Assembly: GCF_002217435.1 (NCBI RefSeq)
Contig: NZ_MUHF01000003.1
Span: forward strand, 124,001-188,000
Origin: Flavobacterium reichenbachii
GTDB taxonomy: Bacteria > Bacteroidota > Bacteroidia > Flavobacteriales > Flavobacteriaceae
Reading direction: 5' to 3'
Length of the DNA: 64,000 bases
Shown in pieces: positions 41,020-48,376 of this stretch (positions are counted from its first letter, which is position 1; every line of letters starts with the position of its first letter). Below the pieces are notes generated by a model. That model worked only from the letters and a program-made list of their open reading frames with translations. It was not told where the DNA came from and searched no databases. Position numbers and translations under genes: made by a program.

Positions 41020-41193
41020 TTAGTGTGACCCATTATAATAACCCAAAGCCAATAGGCCTGGACCGAATCCAAACATAAATGCTCCTATAACTACTAATTT
41101 GTCCATTGGTATGCTTCCTCCTTCTGTTAGCATCATTTCATTGGATGTTAGCTCAATAACTTCGATTTCTTTCTGATCTAAATAAGTTTTCAT
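41020..41193 (-). CDS. Double-glycine-leader bacteriocin-like precursor, 57 aa
   Basis: A small ORF whose first 26 residues form a leader with the pattern EVIELTSNEMMLTEGG, that is, hydrophobic residues at the usual -4, -7 and -12 positions before Gly-Gly. The predicted mature part is SIPMDKLVVIGAF followed by a glycine-rich hydrophobic stretch ending GYYNGSH, about 31 residues. This fits class II bacteriocins cut by C39 peptidases, and a C39 exporter lies downstream on the same strand. It starts 12 bp after the stop of the neighbouring leader-peptide gene. No Cys is present in the core. Confidence 0.75.
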   Translation of the reverse strand: MKTYLDQKEIEVIELTSNEMMLTEGGSIPMDKLVVIGAFMFGFGPGLLALGYYNGSH

Positions 41194-41205
41194 GATTTTT
41201 TAATA

Positions 41206-41349
41206 TTAATGTTTTACAAAATAGCCTACTGCATAACCTGTACTATAGAGAGCTCCTCCAATTGCAATAAGTAAAGGAATAAAACCACCGTCAATTTCTT
41301 GTACTTCTTGAGTATTAAGCTCTACTAAATTTAAACTTTCTAAATTCAT
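41206..41349 (-). CDS. Double-glycine-leader bacteriocin-like precursor, 47 aa
   Basis: A small ORF beginning MNLESLNLVELNTQEVQEIDGG, a textbook double-glycine leader of 22 residues. The predicted mature peptide is 25 residues, FIPLLIAIGGALY then a short hydrophobic tail ending GYFVKH, with no Cys. It is the first gene of the minus-strand unit, preceded by a -7 promoter element at 41493-41500 and the candidate operator at 41535-41571. The mature core contains GG and GxxxG-type spacing that suggests helix packing in membranes; a two-peptide bacteriocin with the 57-residue neighbour is possible (inference). Confidence 0.78.
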   Translation of the reverse strand: MNLESLNLVELNTQEVQEIDGGFIPLLIAIGGALYSTGYAVGYFVKH

Positions 41350-41379
41350 ATTTTATGTTTTTAAATTATTAAACATTGT

Positions 41380-41398
41380 GTGATAATTATTTTATCAC
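41380..41398. repeat. 7-bp inverted repeat in the leader of the peptide transcript
   Basis: GTGATAA at 41380-41386 and TTATCAC at 41392-41398 form a perfect inverted repeat with a 5-bp spacer, 31 bp upstream of the first peptide start. It may be an operator or a small RNA hairpin in the 5' leader. Confidence 0.4.
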
Positions 41399-41492
41399 TT
41401 CGATTATTTGTAATCGGCCAATTACAGTATAGAAAAGAATTTGTTTTCAACAGCGACGTCTTACTGTAGAAAATGTCTCACTTTTCTGAAGC

Positions 41493-41500
41493 CAAAACTA
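41493..41500 (-). promoter_or_regulatory. Candidate -7 promoter element for the double-glycine peptide unit
   Basis: TAGTTTTG on the minus strand matches the Bacteroidota -7 consensus TAnnTTTG. It is the only match between the operator repeats and the peptide genes and would give a leader of roughly 135 nt. Confidence 0.45.
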
Positions 41501-41534
41501 GATAAACATCACACTGTCCACAAATGTTGATTAT

Positions 41535-41571
41535 CGAAATTCAGGAATGTCGATAGGGAATTCGGGAATTT
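41535..41571. promoter_or_regulatory. Candidate operator: two direct repeats 21 bp apart
   Basis: AATTCAGGAATGT at 41538-41550 and AATTCGGGAATTT at 41559-41571 repeat with a 21-bp period, two helical turns, as expected for an AraC-type activator. The 21 bases from 41535 match those at 43447-43467 in 18 positions. It lies about 35 bp upstream of the minus-strand promoter. Confidence 0.55.
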
Positions 41572-41662
41572 TATTAAACAATATTCATAACTATCAATAT
41601 ATCAGACGATTAAATTGAAAATAAAAAACATAGTATTAATAACGCTTTTTTTTTAGTTATGC

Positions 41663-41670
41663 TATTTTTG
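41663..41670 (+). promoter_or_regulatory. Candidate -7 promoter element for the TPR/AraC regulator
   Basis: TATTTTTG fits TAnnTTTG and lies 16 bp before the regulator ATG. A T-rich run sits about 18 bp upstream in the -33 area. The transcript would have a very short leader. Confidence 0.45.
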
Positions 41671-41686
41671 TCAGAAACAATGATAT

Positions 41687-43408
41687 ATGATTACCACCAG
41701 ATTATTAAAAGTGTTATTAATATTTTTATTTCCGTTTTATTTATTCGCTCAGGTTGACCAAAATCATCTTAAAAAATTATCTTATCATAATTTGCAAGAT
41801 TTGTATTTTAAAAATATAGGAAATCAAAAGAAGCAATTACTATATACGAATGCTTACATGGCTAAAGCAATACAGGAAAACAATAAAATTCGAAAAGCTA
41901 AGGCTAATTATCAAATTGCACTTTTCTACTATCAATCTGATAAGAATAAAGCAATTCAATATCTTGATAGTGTTATCAAATATTCGGAAGGATCAAATGA
42001 TAAATTTTTCCCCGCAGCTGCTTACTGTGAAAAAGCCGATTTTCTTAAGTCTCAATTTAAATTTAAAGAAGCGATTCTTAATTATAACAGAGCTGAAAAA
42101 GTGGCACTTCGGACTAATTTAGACTATTATTATGTAGTAAGAGAATATATAGCAATTACTAAATCTGAAGACTTAGAAGAGTATAATGAAGCCTTAGAAA
42201 CCTATAAGGAATGTTATAACTATTATAGAACAAAAGATTTTAGAACAGAAAAATACGCTGACGATTACCAAAGCGTAATTTTTGGGATTGCGGATTGCTT
42301 TAAATCTTTACATAATACAGATTCAACTTCTTTTTATAATAAGTTAGGTTATAAAGAGTCTGCCATAACAAAAAATGAACTTTTTAAATATCTTTTTACA
42401 TTAAATGAGGGGGCAAACCAGATATTAAAAAAGAACTACACGGCAGCGCTCGACAGTATTAATATATCATTACCAATGATGATCGATCATAAAGATACAG
42501 CCAATGAACTTGCAGCATATTATTATTTAGGAAAAGCTTACGATGGGCTGGGTAAAAAAGAAAAAGCTGCTGAAAATTTTATTAAAGTGGATTCTATTTA
42601 TAAAGTCACAAAAGAAATTAGTAAAGAGTTTATAGGCGGTTATCCTTATTTGATTAATTATTACAAAGATTTAGGAGAGAAAGAAGAGCAGTTAAAGTAT
42701 ATAACTGTTTATATGAACATAGACAGTATTTTGCAGAACAATTACCGAAAATTAAACAAATTAGTAAAAATAGAATATGATACACCACACTTAATTTCTG
42801 AAAAAGAAAACCTGATTAATTCACTAAATAGTAATATAATAAAAACCCGTTGGGGGCTTGGATTCTTATTTTTGACGACCCTTAGTGTGGGAGGATTTGC
42901 ATTTCATCAATATCGTACAAAAAAACAATATAGATTAAGATTTGAAAAATTAATTAGAAAAAGAGATACAGCCGAAAACCAAAAAAAGATCATCGATGAT
43001 GAACGCAAAATTGATCACAATAAACTTGAAGATATTGGTATAAGTGGAGAAGTTGTAAATCAAATTTTGGAAAAACTAAACCAATTTGAAAAGCAAAAAG
43101 AATTTCTAACATCAAATATAACAATACAGATACTATCCACCACATTTGAAACTAATAGCAAATATATCTCAAAAATTGTCAATGTATACAAAGAAAAAAC
43201 ATTTACTCAGTATTTAAATGATCTGAGAATCGAATATGCCATACACAAATTAGAAGCAGATAGTAAACTTAGGAAATATACAATCCAGGCACTTGCATTA
43301 GAATTCGGTTTTAACAATGCAGAATCCTTTTCAAGTGCATTTTTAAAAAAAACAGGTTTAAAACCAACTTATTTCATTAGGGAAGTGGATTTGGTAAAGA
43401 AAATATAA
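41687..43408 (+). CDS. Membrane TPR protein with cytoplasmic AraC-type HTH (transcription regulator)
   Basis: A 573-aa regulator with a Bacteroidota-specific layout. It has an N-terminal signal sequence (residues 1-21, ending LFAQ), a periplasmic region of tetratricopeptide-like helices (about 30-360), one membrane helix at 388-407 (WGLGFLFLTTLSVGGFAF), a coiled region, and a C-terminal AraC-family DNA-binding domain from about 470 (IQALALEFGFNNAESFSSAFLKKTG). It probably senses a periplasmic signal, perhaps the secreted peptide, and activates both peptide units. It lies divergent from the double-glycine peptides and upstream of the lanthipeptide-like unit; the 21-bp motif found in front of both is its likely binding site (inference). 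Confidence 0.88.
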   Translation: MITTRLLKVLLIFLFPFYLFAQVDQNHLKKLSYHNLQDLYFKNIGNQKKQLLYTNAYMAKAIQENNKIRKAKANYQIALFYYQSDKNKAIQYLDSVIKYSEGSNDKFFPAAAYCEKADFLKSQFKFKEAILNYNRAEKVALRTNLDYYYVVREYIAITKSEDLEEYNEALETYKECYNYYRTKDFRTEKYADDYQSVIFGIADCFKSLHNTDSTSFYNKLGYKESAITKNELFKYLFTLNEGANQILKKNYTAALDSINISLPMMIDHKDTANELAAYYYLGKAYDGLGKKEKAAENFIKVDSIYKVTKEISKEFIGGYPYLINYYKDLGEKEEQLKYITVYMNIDSILQNNYRKLNKLVKIEYDTPHLISEKENLINSLNSNIIKTRWGLGFLFLTTLSVGGFAFHQYRTKKQYRLRFEKLIRKRDTAENQKKIIDDERKIDHNKLEDIGISGEVVNQILEKLNQFEKQKEFLTSNITIQILSTTFETNSKYISKIVNVYKEKTFTQYLNDLRIEYAIHKLEADSKLRKYTIQALALEFGFNNAESFSSAFLKKTGLKPTYFIREVDLVKKI

Positions 43409-43446
43409 ATAGCTAATTATCATATAGTAAGAAAAATAATATAACT

Positions 43447-43467
43447 CGGAATTCATGAATTTCGATA
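43447..43467. promoter_or_regulatory. Second copy of the candidate regulator-binding motif
   Basis: It contains the perfect 12-bp palindrome AATTCATGAATT followed by TCGATA and matches 41535-41555 at 18 of 21 positions. It lies 40 bp upstream of the -7 element of the lanthipeptide-like precursor, a suitable place for an activator. Confidence 0.55.
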
Positions 43468-43507
43468 AGTACAATAATTTATTTTTCTAGCCGCAAAAAT
43501 GGAAACC

Positions 43508-43515
43508 TATATTTG
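43508..43515 (+). promoter_or_regulatory. Candidate -7 promoter element for the lanthipeptide-like unit
   Basis: TATATTTG matches TAnnTTTG exactly, 32 bp before the precursor ATG and downstream of the second operator motif. Confidence 0.55.
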
Positions 43516-43547
43516 CAGCATTAATAATAGATTAAAAAAATATAAAG

Positions 43548-43727
43548 ATGAAAATGAAAAAAGAAACAAAAAAAGTACAGAAATTTGGTCTTGAAAAATT
43601 TGAAGTAGCTAAACTAAAAAAACTGCATTTAATTGTTGGCGGAGGCATTGCTGCTGATCCTCTTACGGGTCATACGGATCATAATAAAGCAAACTCCTCT
43701 GCAAGGTGTCAAGCTGAAAATGATTAA
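43548..43727 (+). CDS. Class I lanthipeptide-like precursor peptide, 59 aa
   Basis: A small ORF with a basic leader (MKMKKETKKVQKFGLEKFEV, then AKLKKLHLIVGGG) and a core of about 26 residues that carries two Thr, two Ser and a single Cys (the last stretch is SSARCQAEND). The leader with FGLEKFEVAKL and the Gly-Gly end resembles precursors of Bacteroidota class I lanthipeptides. It is directly followed by protease remnants and a split LanB dehydratase, so Ser/Thr dehydration is the expected modification. With a single Cys in the core at most one thioether ring could form. An upstream in-frame start two codons later (second Met) is also possible. Confidence 0.7.
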   Translation: MKMKKETKKVQKFGLEKFEVAKLKKLHLIVGGGIAADPLTGHTDHNKANSSARCQAEND

Positions 43728-43771
43728 TACTATAGAAGGTGTAAGAACTATTCAGGATCATAACAAGAATT

Positions 43772-44075
43772 CTTGTGGCAAACAGAAATAACGAGATTGG
43801 AATAAAAAGGCATAGCAGATGTCAAAATTATCTAAATATTTCTCCTTCTGGAGATGAGCCTGATGATAATTAATATTTCGGTTGGAAAAGAGTCTTTCAT
43901 GAATAAAGATTAGTGTCAGATGCTTTTAAAGCTGCCGAAGAAAATAATGTTCTTTTGGTCAACAGTGCTGGGAACGACAGCGAAGATTTAGACATCATGT
44001 AAAGTCCTTAATGTTTATAATGCCATGCAACTTGCCGAAAAGTTTAGCAAGAAAAGAAATGAAACCACAATTTAA
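43772..44075 (+). pseudogene. Decayed subtilisin-like (S8) serine protease, probable lanthipeptide leader protease remnant
   Basis: Successive reading-frame pieces align in order with a Bacteroidota subtilase: ANRNNEIGIK, then after a frameshift GIADVKI, SPSGDEPDDN, NISVGKESFMNKD, then VSDAFKAAEENNVLLVNSAGND with the oxyanion-hole Asn region, and a C-terminal piece KVLNVYNAMQLAEKFSKK. At least two frameshifts, three in-frame stops and large internal deletions separate them; the catalytic Asp, His and Ser regions are lost. In class I lanthipeptide clusters such a protease (LanP) removes the leader, so this cluster seems to have lost its own. The last fragment overlaps the start of the LanB gene by 17 bp, which preserves the original coupled arrangement. 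Confidence 0.8.
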
Positions 44076-46263
44076 AATTTCACATTTTCCAGAATATATT
44101 CTGAGAACTCCTTTATTTCCCATTTCATTTTATTTGGATCTTCTCAAAAATTACAATTATGAAAAGACAATTTCTATTTACAAAAATGCATTAGTAAAAG
44201 AAGCGTTAAATCTGGCATCGTCAGAACTGGTAGATGAGCTTAACAAATGGGAAAGTTTTAAAGATCATTCTTTTAATAAAAAAAAAATAGCTTTAGAATT
44301 TACATTGCTACGATACATATCAAGAATGTCTTCAAGGTGCACACCTTTTGGTCTTTTTGCCGGATGTTCGGTCGGGAAAATGGATGTTCATAGCAATATT
44401 ATATTAGAACTGCCTGAAAAACACAAAAGATTTACTCAGTTTGATATGCAGTTTTGGGTAGGATTGCTGCAAAATATAACTAAACGAGAAAAACCAATTT
44501 TTAATTTAAAATATTTTTCCAATTCTTCTATTTATGAATTAGGTGATTTTTATAGGTATATTGAATACAAATACATAAAATCTAAGCGGGAACATAGCAT
44601 TGCATCCTTACGAAAAACGGATGCTCTAAAAGAGATAATGCTTAAAACAAAATCAGGAGCAACTATAAACGAAATGATTTCTGTTTTAGCAGATGATGAT
44701 TCTCAAAAAGAAGAAGCTCTTGAATTTATTATGCATCTTATAGACTTCCAATTTTTAGTGAGCGAACTAGATGCAGCTCTAACTGGCAATGATGAATTTG
44801 ATAAGGTTTTATCAATCTTAAAAAATATTCCTGATCTAACAGCTGAGTACCAATTCTTAAAGAAGCTGAATAGTCAAGTTTTAGATTTGGATGTTTCTCT
44901 GATTCCAGCAGAAAACCAGTACAAAGAAATCAGAGAAAACATTCTCAAAAAAGGGTTTGAATATGATAAAAAATATCTTCTTCAAACTGATTTAAATACA
45001 GCTTATAAAACAAATAGTTTAAATGTCAACATTGCAGAAAAAGTCAGCAGGGGACTTTATTTTTTAAATGGCATTCAGCCTAAAATAGAATTTAATAATC
45101 TCAAAATGTTTATCAAAGCCTTTTCTGAAAGGTATGAAGAAGAGCAAATGCCTCTTATGTCTGTTTTAGATACTGAATGCGGATTAGGCTATCCAGCAAA
45201 TCATGAAATGAATGACTCGCACGAAATCCTCGAAGATTTTACTTTTAAACTTAAAAAGAGTAAAAATGAGACTCAGAGTTGGACTTCATATGATCTTATT
45301 CTGGAAAAAAAACTTCAGGAATGTCGCTCAAAAAATAAGACCAAAATAGAATTGCATGAAAGTGATTTTCCTGATTTTGATGCAAATCTGGATCAGCTTC
45401 CTGCTACATTTTCTACACTGATTGAGATTTACATTGATCAAAAGCTGACAATTGAATCTTCAGGAGATGTTAGCGCCGCAAAATTAATGGGCAGATTTTG
45501 CATCGGAAATACTGATATTCATGAACTTACTAAAAAAATTATACAAAAAGAACAAGAGTATCATAATGATAAAATTTTGGCTGAAATTGTTCATATTCCT
45601 CAGTCTAGAACGGGAAATATTTTGCGCAGACCAGTTTTAAGAAAATATGAAATTGCGTATCTGGCGAATTCAGGCACTGACAAAGAAAATACGATTGAGT
45701 TAAGTGATTTATTTATTTGTTTGAGAAACGATAAGATTAAACTCTATTCTAAGAAACTTGATAAAGAAATTATTCCCTGTCTATCAAATGCTCACAACTT
45801 TAGGAATAGTTCGCTGCCCGTCTATCATTTTTTATGTGATTTGCAGGCACAGAACACAAAACCAGTATTTAGTTTTAGCTGGGGAATTTTAGAGTCTCAT
45901 TACAATTATTTTCCTAGGGTAGAATACAAAGAAATTATACTTTCAAAAGCGAAATGGAATATTGCTAAAGAAGATATAGTCCCGTTTTTAAAATTAAGCG
46001 GGAACGATCTAACTGAAGCATTCTCACTTTGGAGAAGCATTAGAGATATTCCATGTCAAGTAAATTGGGTGAATTCCGACAATACTCTACTTTTAGATTT
46101 TCAAACAGAAATTGGAATTCAATTGTTTTTAAAGTCAGCTGGGAAGAGAGATAAAATTATTTTGGAAGAATTTCTATTTACGGAGGAGTCTTTTGTAAAA
46201 AATAATAACGGCGGAGGATTTACCAATCAATTTATATTATCATTTTTTAAAGAACAACTATAA
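44059..46263 (+). CDS. Lanthipeptide dehydratase, LanB N-terminal (glutamylation) protein
   Basis: A 734-aa LanB-type protein that would use glutamyl-tRNA to glutamylate Ser/Thr of the precursor. The start is placed at 44059 (MKPQFKISHFPE). An ATG at 44011 in the same frame would add 16 residues, but that DNA encodes the tail of the decayed protease in another frame, so the upstream Met is probably artificial. The diagnostic motif RCTPFGLFAGCSVG lies near residue 95. The length equals the large domain of LanB without its small elimination domain, which is a separate gene starting 0 bp after the stop. This split form is seen in thiopeptide and some Bacteroidota lanthipeptide clusters. No LanC gene follows. 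Confidence 0.88.
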   Translation: MKPQFKISHFPEYILRTPLFPISFYLDLLKNYNYEKTISIYKNALVKEALNLASSELVDELNKWESFKDHSFNKKKIALEFTLLRYISRMSSRCTPFGLFAGCSVGKMDVHSNIILELPEKHKRFTQFDMQFWVGLLQNITKREKPIFNLKYFSNSSIYELGDFYRYIEYKYIKSKREHSIASLRKTDALKEIMLKTKSGATINEMISVLADDDSQKEEALEFIMHLIDFQFLVSELDAALTGNDEFDKVLSILKNIPDLTAEYQFLKKLNSQVLDLDVSLIPAENQYKEIRENILKKGFEYDKKYLLQTDLNTAYKTNSLNVNIAEKVSRGLYFLNGIQPKIEFNNLKMFIKAFSERYEEEQMPLMSVLDTECGLGYPANHEMNDSHEILEDFTFKLKKSKNETQSWTSYDLILEKKLQECRSKNKTKIELHESDFPDFDANLDQLPATFSTLIEIYIDQKLTIESSGDVSAAKLMGRFCIGNTDIHELTKKIIQKEQEYHNDKILAEIVHIPQSRTGNILRRPVLRKYEIAYLANSGTDKENTIELSDLFICLRNDKIKLYSKKLDKEIIPCLSNAHNFRNSSLPVYHFLCDLQAQNTKPVFSFSWGILESHYNYFPRVEYKEIILSKAKWNIAKEDIVPFLKLSGNDLTEAFSLWRSIRDIPCQVNWVNSDNTLLLDFQTEIGIQLFLKSAGKRDKIILEEFLFTEESFVKNNNGGGFTNQFILSFFKEQL

Positions 46264-47136
46264 ATGCAAAGAAATTTCTGTTTAGGCAGTGAGTGGCTGT
46301 ATTATAAAATTTATACAGGAGTAAAAACAACGGATCTAATTTTACTTGAAAAACTATATCCTATTATTTTCCATTTAAAAAAAAGAAAAATTATCCAAAA
46401 ATGGTTTTTTATTCGATACAAGGATACCGATACGCATTTTAGAATCCGATTTTTACTTGAAAATAAAAAAGATTTATCAAAAGTGATTCATATGCTTTAT
46501 CCTATTTTAAATGATTTGCTTCAGGAAAATTTAGCATGGAAAATTCAAACGGATACTTATAAAAGAGAAATGGAAAGATATGGTAAAGCAACTATGGAAG
46601 ATTCCGAATTTTTATTCTGGAAAGATAGTGAAATGATGATAAAATATCTTTCACTAAAGAAAACATTTCAAAAAAAAGAAATGGCGCTTTTATTCAGTTT
46701 TTGCTCAATCGATTCTCTTTTAAACTCTTTTTCTTTGTCTCCGCATGATAAATTCGTTTTAATGCAAGCTTTACAGCATTCATTTAAGGAAGAATTTGAG
46801 GCAGATAAAATATTAAAAAAAGAACTTGATAAAAAATATAGAGAATTATCCAACGAATTAAAATACTATTTAAAAGGAGAAAATAGAAATAATATCCCAG
46901 ATTTTTACGAATTAATTGAAGAAAAACAAAATCAAACCACAAAGAAAATATCAGAACTAAAAAATACAATTCAAATCGATCTTTTTGACTTTTTAGCGAG
47001 TCATATTCATATGATGATTAACCGTCAATATAACTCTAAACAAAGAATGTATGAACTTATTATTTATGATCATCTACACAGATATTATAAAACTTTAAAT
47101 TATGAAAAAACAAATTTTCTTAAGCTAATAAAGTAA
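46264..47136 (+). CDS. LanB C-terminal (SpaB_C, glutamate elimination) protein, thiopeptide-type
   Basis: A 290-aa protein starting directly after the stop of the large dehydratase. The N-terminal pattern GSEWLYYKIYTG and WFFIRYKDTDTHFRIRF are typical of the SpaB_C/thiopeptide-type biosynthesis domain, which eliminates glutamate from glutamylated Ser/Thr to give dehydroalanine and dehydrobutyrine. It works with the upstream protein as a two-part dehydratase. Nothing else of the pathway follows: the next 637 bp are non-coding. Confidence 0.88.
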   Translation: MQRNFCLGSEWLYYKIYTGVKTTDLILLEKLYPIIFHLKKRKIIQKWFFIRYKDTDTHFRIRFLLENKKDLSKVIHMLYPILNDLLQENLAWKIQTDTYKREMERYGKATMEDSEFLFWKDSEMMIKYLSLKKTFQKKEMALLFSFCSIDSLLNSFSLSPHDKFVLMQALQHSFKEEFEADKILKKELDKKYRELSNELKYYLKGENRNNIPDFYELIEEKQNQTTKKISELKNTIQIDLFDFLASHIHMMINRQYNSKQRMYELIIYDHLHRYYKTLNYEKTNFLKLIK

Positions 47137-47497
47137 ATGATTTACTCGCTATTCGTTCTTTTTAAATCATCATGAAAATGGTTCGAGAATTTCCCTGTAG
47201 GGTAACTTACAATTACAATTGATTTATATTATAGCAAATAGTCTAAAAAAACAACTTCGTCAACCTTTTCTAATTTTAAAGCGTCTATTATTACAAAAGA
47301 GAATTCTCTAATCAAATACTTTTTTTTATTTTTAATTTGATGAAATCAATTAGTTATTTGGTTTTGCCGCAAAACTTATTCGGGCGAATATCCTAAAAAT
47401 CGCCTTAAGTTTTTGTAACAGAAAAGGTATCTCCTCCATTGAGAATGCGCCAAAGTTTTTTAGTATTTTTATAATATTGAAAAACAGCATAAAGAAA

Positions 47498-47529
47498 AAA
47501 CCCTACAAATTTTTAGATTTACAGGGTTT
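47498..47529 (-). terminator. Hairpin terminator downstream of the XRE gene
   Basis: AAACCCT (47498-47504) pairs with AGGGTTT (47523-47529), with an inner AAAT/ATTT stem. A purine run on its left becomes a T-rich tract on the minus strand, so it best serves transcripts coming from the XRE-like gene at 47774. Confidence 0.5.
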
Positions 47530-47583
47530 ACCGATCTTTTAGGCCTTTTTAAAAAGTTTGAAAACTCTCTTTTTAAGCCTTCC

Positions 47584-47593
47584 GCGGAGAAAG
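47584..47593 (-). repeat. Second copy of tRNA-tail-like core GCGGAGAAAG
   Basis: The same 10 bases as at 36692-36701, here followed by AGG. If the two copies are attachment-site remnants they would bracket the 10.9-kb peptide locus; the match is short and could be chance. Confidence 0.25.
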
Positions 47594-47655
47594 AGGTTCT
47601 TCTCTAAATCGCTTCAAGCCAATGAATCCAATGGATTACGAAAATATATTTTGCA

Positions 47656-47679
47656 GGGTACCAATTAGGGTACTAATTA
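47656..47679. repeat. Tandem 12-bp repeat GGGTACCAATTA / GGGTACTAATTA
   Basis: Two adjacent 12-bp units differing in one base, in non-coding DNA at the boundary of the defence-like island. Such short direct repeats can be arm-type binding sites of integrases, but no integrase is adjacent. Confidence 0.45.
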
Positions 47680-47773
47680 AAACTTCAAAGTAACATTGAT
47701 TACAAATATATGCTTTTATTAAGATGATTAAATAAAAGGATATCCATATTTTGATATTCTTTTATTTAATGAT

Positions 47774-48088
47774 TTATTGTAAAGTTAAATCTTCTTGATT
47801 AACAGAAAAAATATCAATTAAATATTTTTCAATGCTTGGAGCAAGGTTTCTGTAAAGTGGTAAATTCTCTTTTGGTACGTCATCTTCCGAAATACTCAAA
47901 AAATGTATTACGGCAATTGGTATATTTAAAACCTCACTAAGCTTTTCAAGTGTGTCTGATTGAGGTTTGAAAGTACCGCTTATAATCTGTGATAACGCAG
48001 TAGGACTTTTGCCAATTAACTTAGCGACTTCTACTTGTTTCATACCTCTTTTTTTGATTAAAAGTTTAATTACTTTACCTATTTCCAT
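47774..48088 (-). CDS. XRE-family HTH transcriptional regulator
   Basis: A small Cro/CI-type DNA-binding protein with GMKQVEVAKLIGKSPTALS as the helix-turn-helix and a C-terminal tail of about 40 residues. I place the start at 48088 (MEIGKVIKLL), giving 104 aa and a 13-bp gap to the upstream gene; an ATG 33 bp earlier would add residues without family character and overlap the upstream gene. It is last in a run of minus-strand genes and probably regulates them or itself. Confidence 0.8.
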   Translation of the reverse strand: MEIGKVIKLLIKKRGMKQVEVAKLIGKSPTALSQIISGTFKPQSDTLEKLSEVLNIPIAVIHFLSISEDDVPKENLPLYRNLAPSIEKYLIDIFSVNQEDLTLQ

Positions 48089-48101
48089 AATAAAATTATT
48101 T

Positions 48102-48305
48102 TCATTGAAACATGGATGCAATATTTGCTACTGTAGTTATTGCATCCACTAATTTAAGTGCTATTTTAAGTTTTTCTTCCTTTGTTTTAGCTTTAGGAAT
48201 TTCTTCCCTTAGCATCATAAACAATTCTCTAGTAACATCATTCATCTCTACATTTAATAGAGCATTATCTATTTGAGATATAATCTCTTTATTTTTATTT
48301 CTCAT
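48102..48305 (-). CDS. Small helical protein of unknown function, 67 aa
   Basis: Not recognised. The sequence is rich in Lys, Glu, Ile and Leu and predicted to be helical, ending with a short hydrophobic stretch (VDAITTVANIASMF). It lies 13 bp upstream of the XRE gene on the same strand and is likely co-transcribed with it, which suggests a small partner such as an antitoxin-like or regulatory peptide. Function is not inferable from sequence alone. Confidence 0.55.
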   Translation of the reverse strand: MRNKNKEIISQIDNALLNVEMNDVTRELFMMLREEIPKAKTKEEKLKIALKLVDAITTVANIASMFQ

Positions 48306-48339
48306 TTCTTTAATATTTTTAATTTTTAAAATTTAAAAT

Positions 48340-48372
48340 ATTAAGGTTTAGAAAACCATTTTAAACCTTAAT
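48340..48372 (-). terminator. Hairpin terminator after the 314-aa gene
   Basis: A perfect 11-bp inverted repeat, ATTAAGGTTTA (48340-48350) and TAAACCTTAAT (48362-48372), begins 4 bp past the stop of the 314-aa gene. It separates that gene from the small gene pair downstream. Confidence 0.65.
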
Positions 48373-48376
48373 CCGC

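Larger units (their letters stand above)
41350..41686. other. 337-bp divergent regulatory region between peptide genes and regulator
   Basis: No gene is seen. It holds two opposed TAnnTTTG elements, a pair of direct repeats and an inverted repeat, each listed separately. The layout is that of a control region shared by a regulator and its target. Confidence 0.7.
47137..47773. other. 637-bp non-coding stretch between the RiPP locus and the defence-like island
   Basis: No coding frame that I can support. It contains a hairpin (47498-47529), a short tRNA-tail-like sequence (47584-47596) and a tandem 12-bp repeat (47656-47679). Together these look like an island boundary. Confidence 0.6.
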
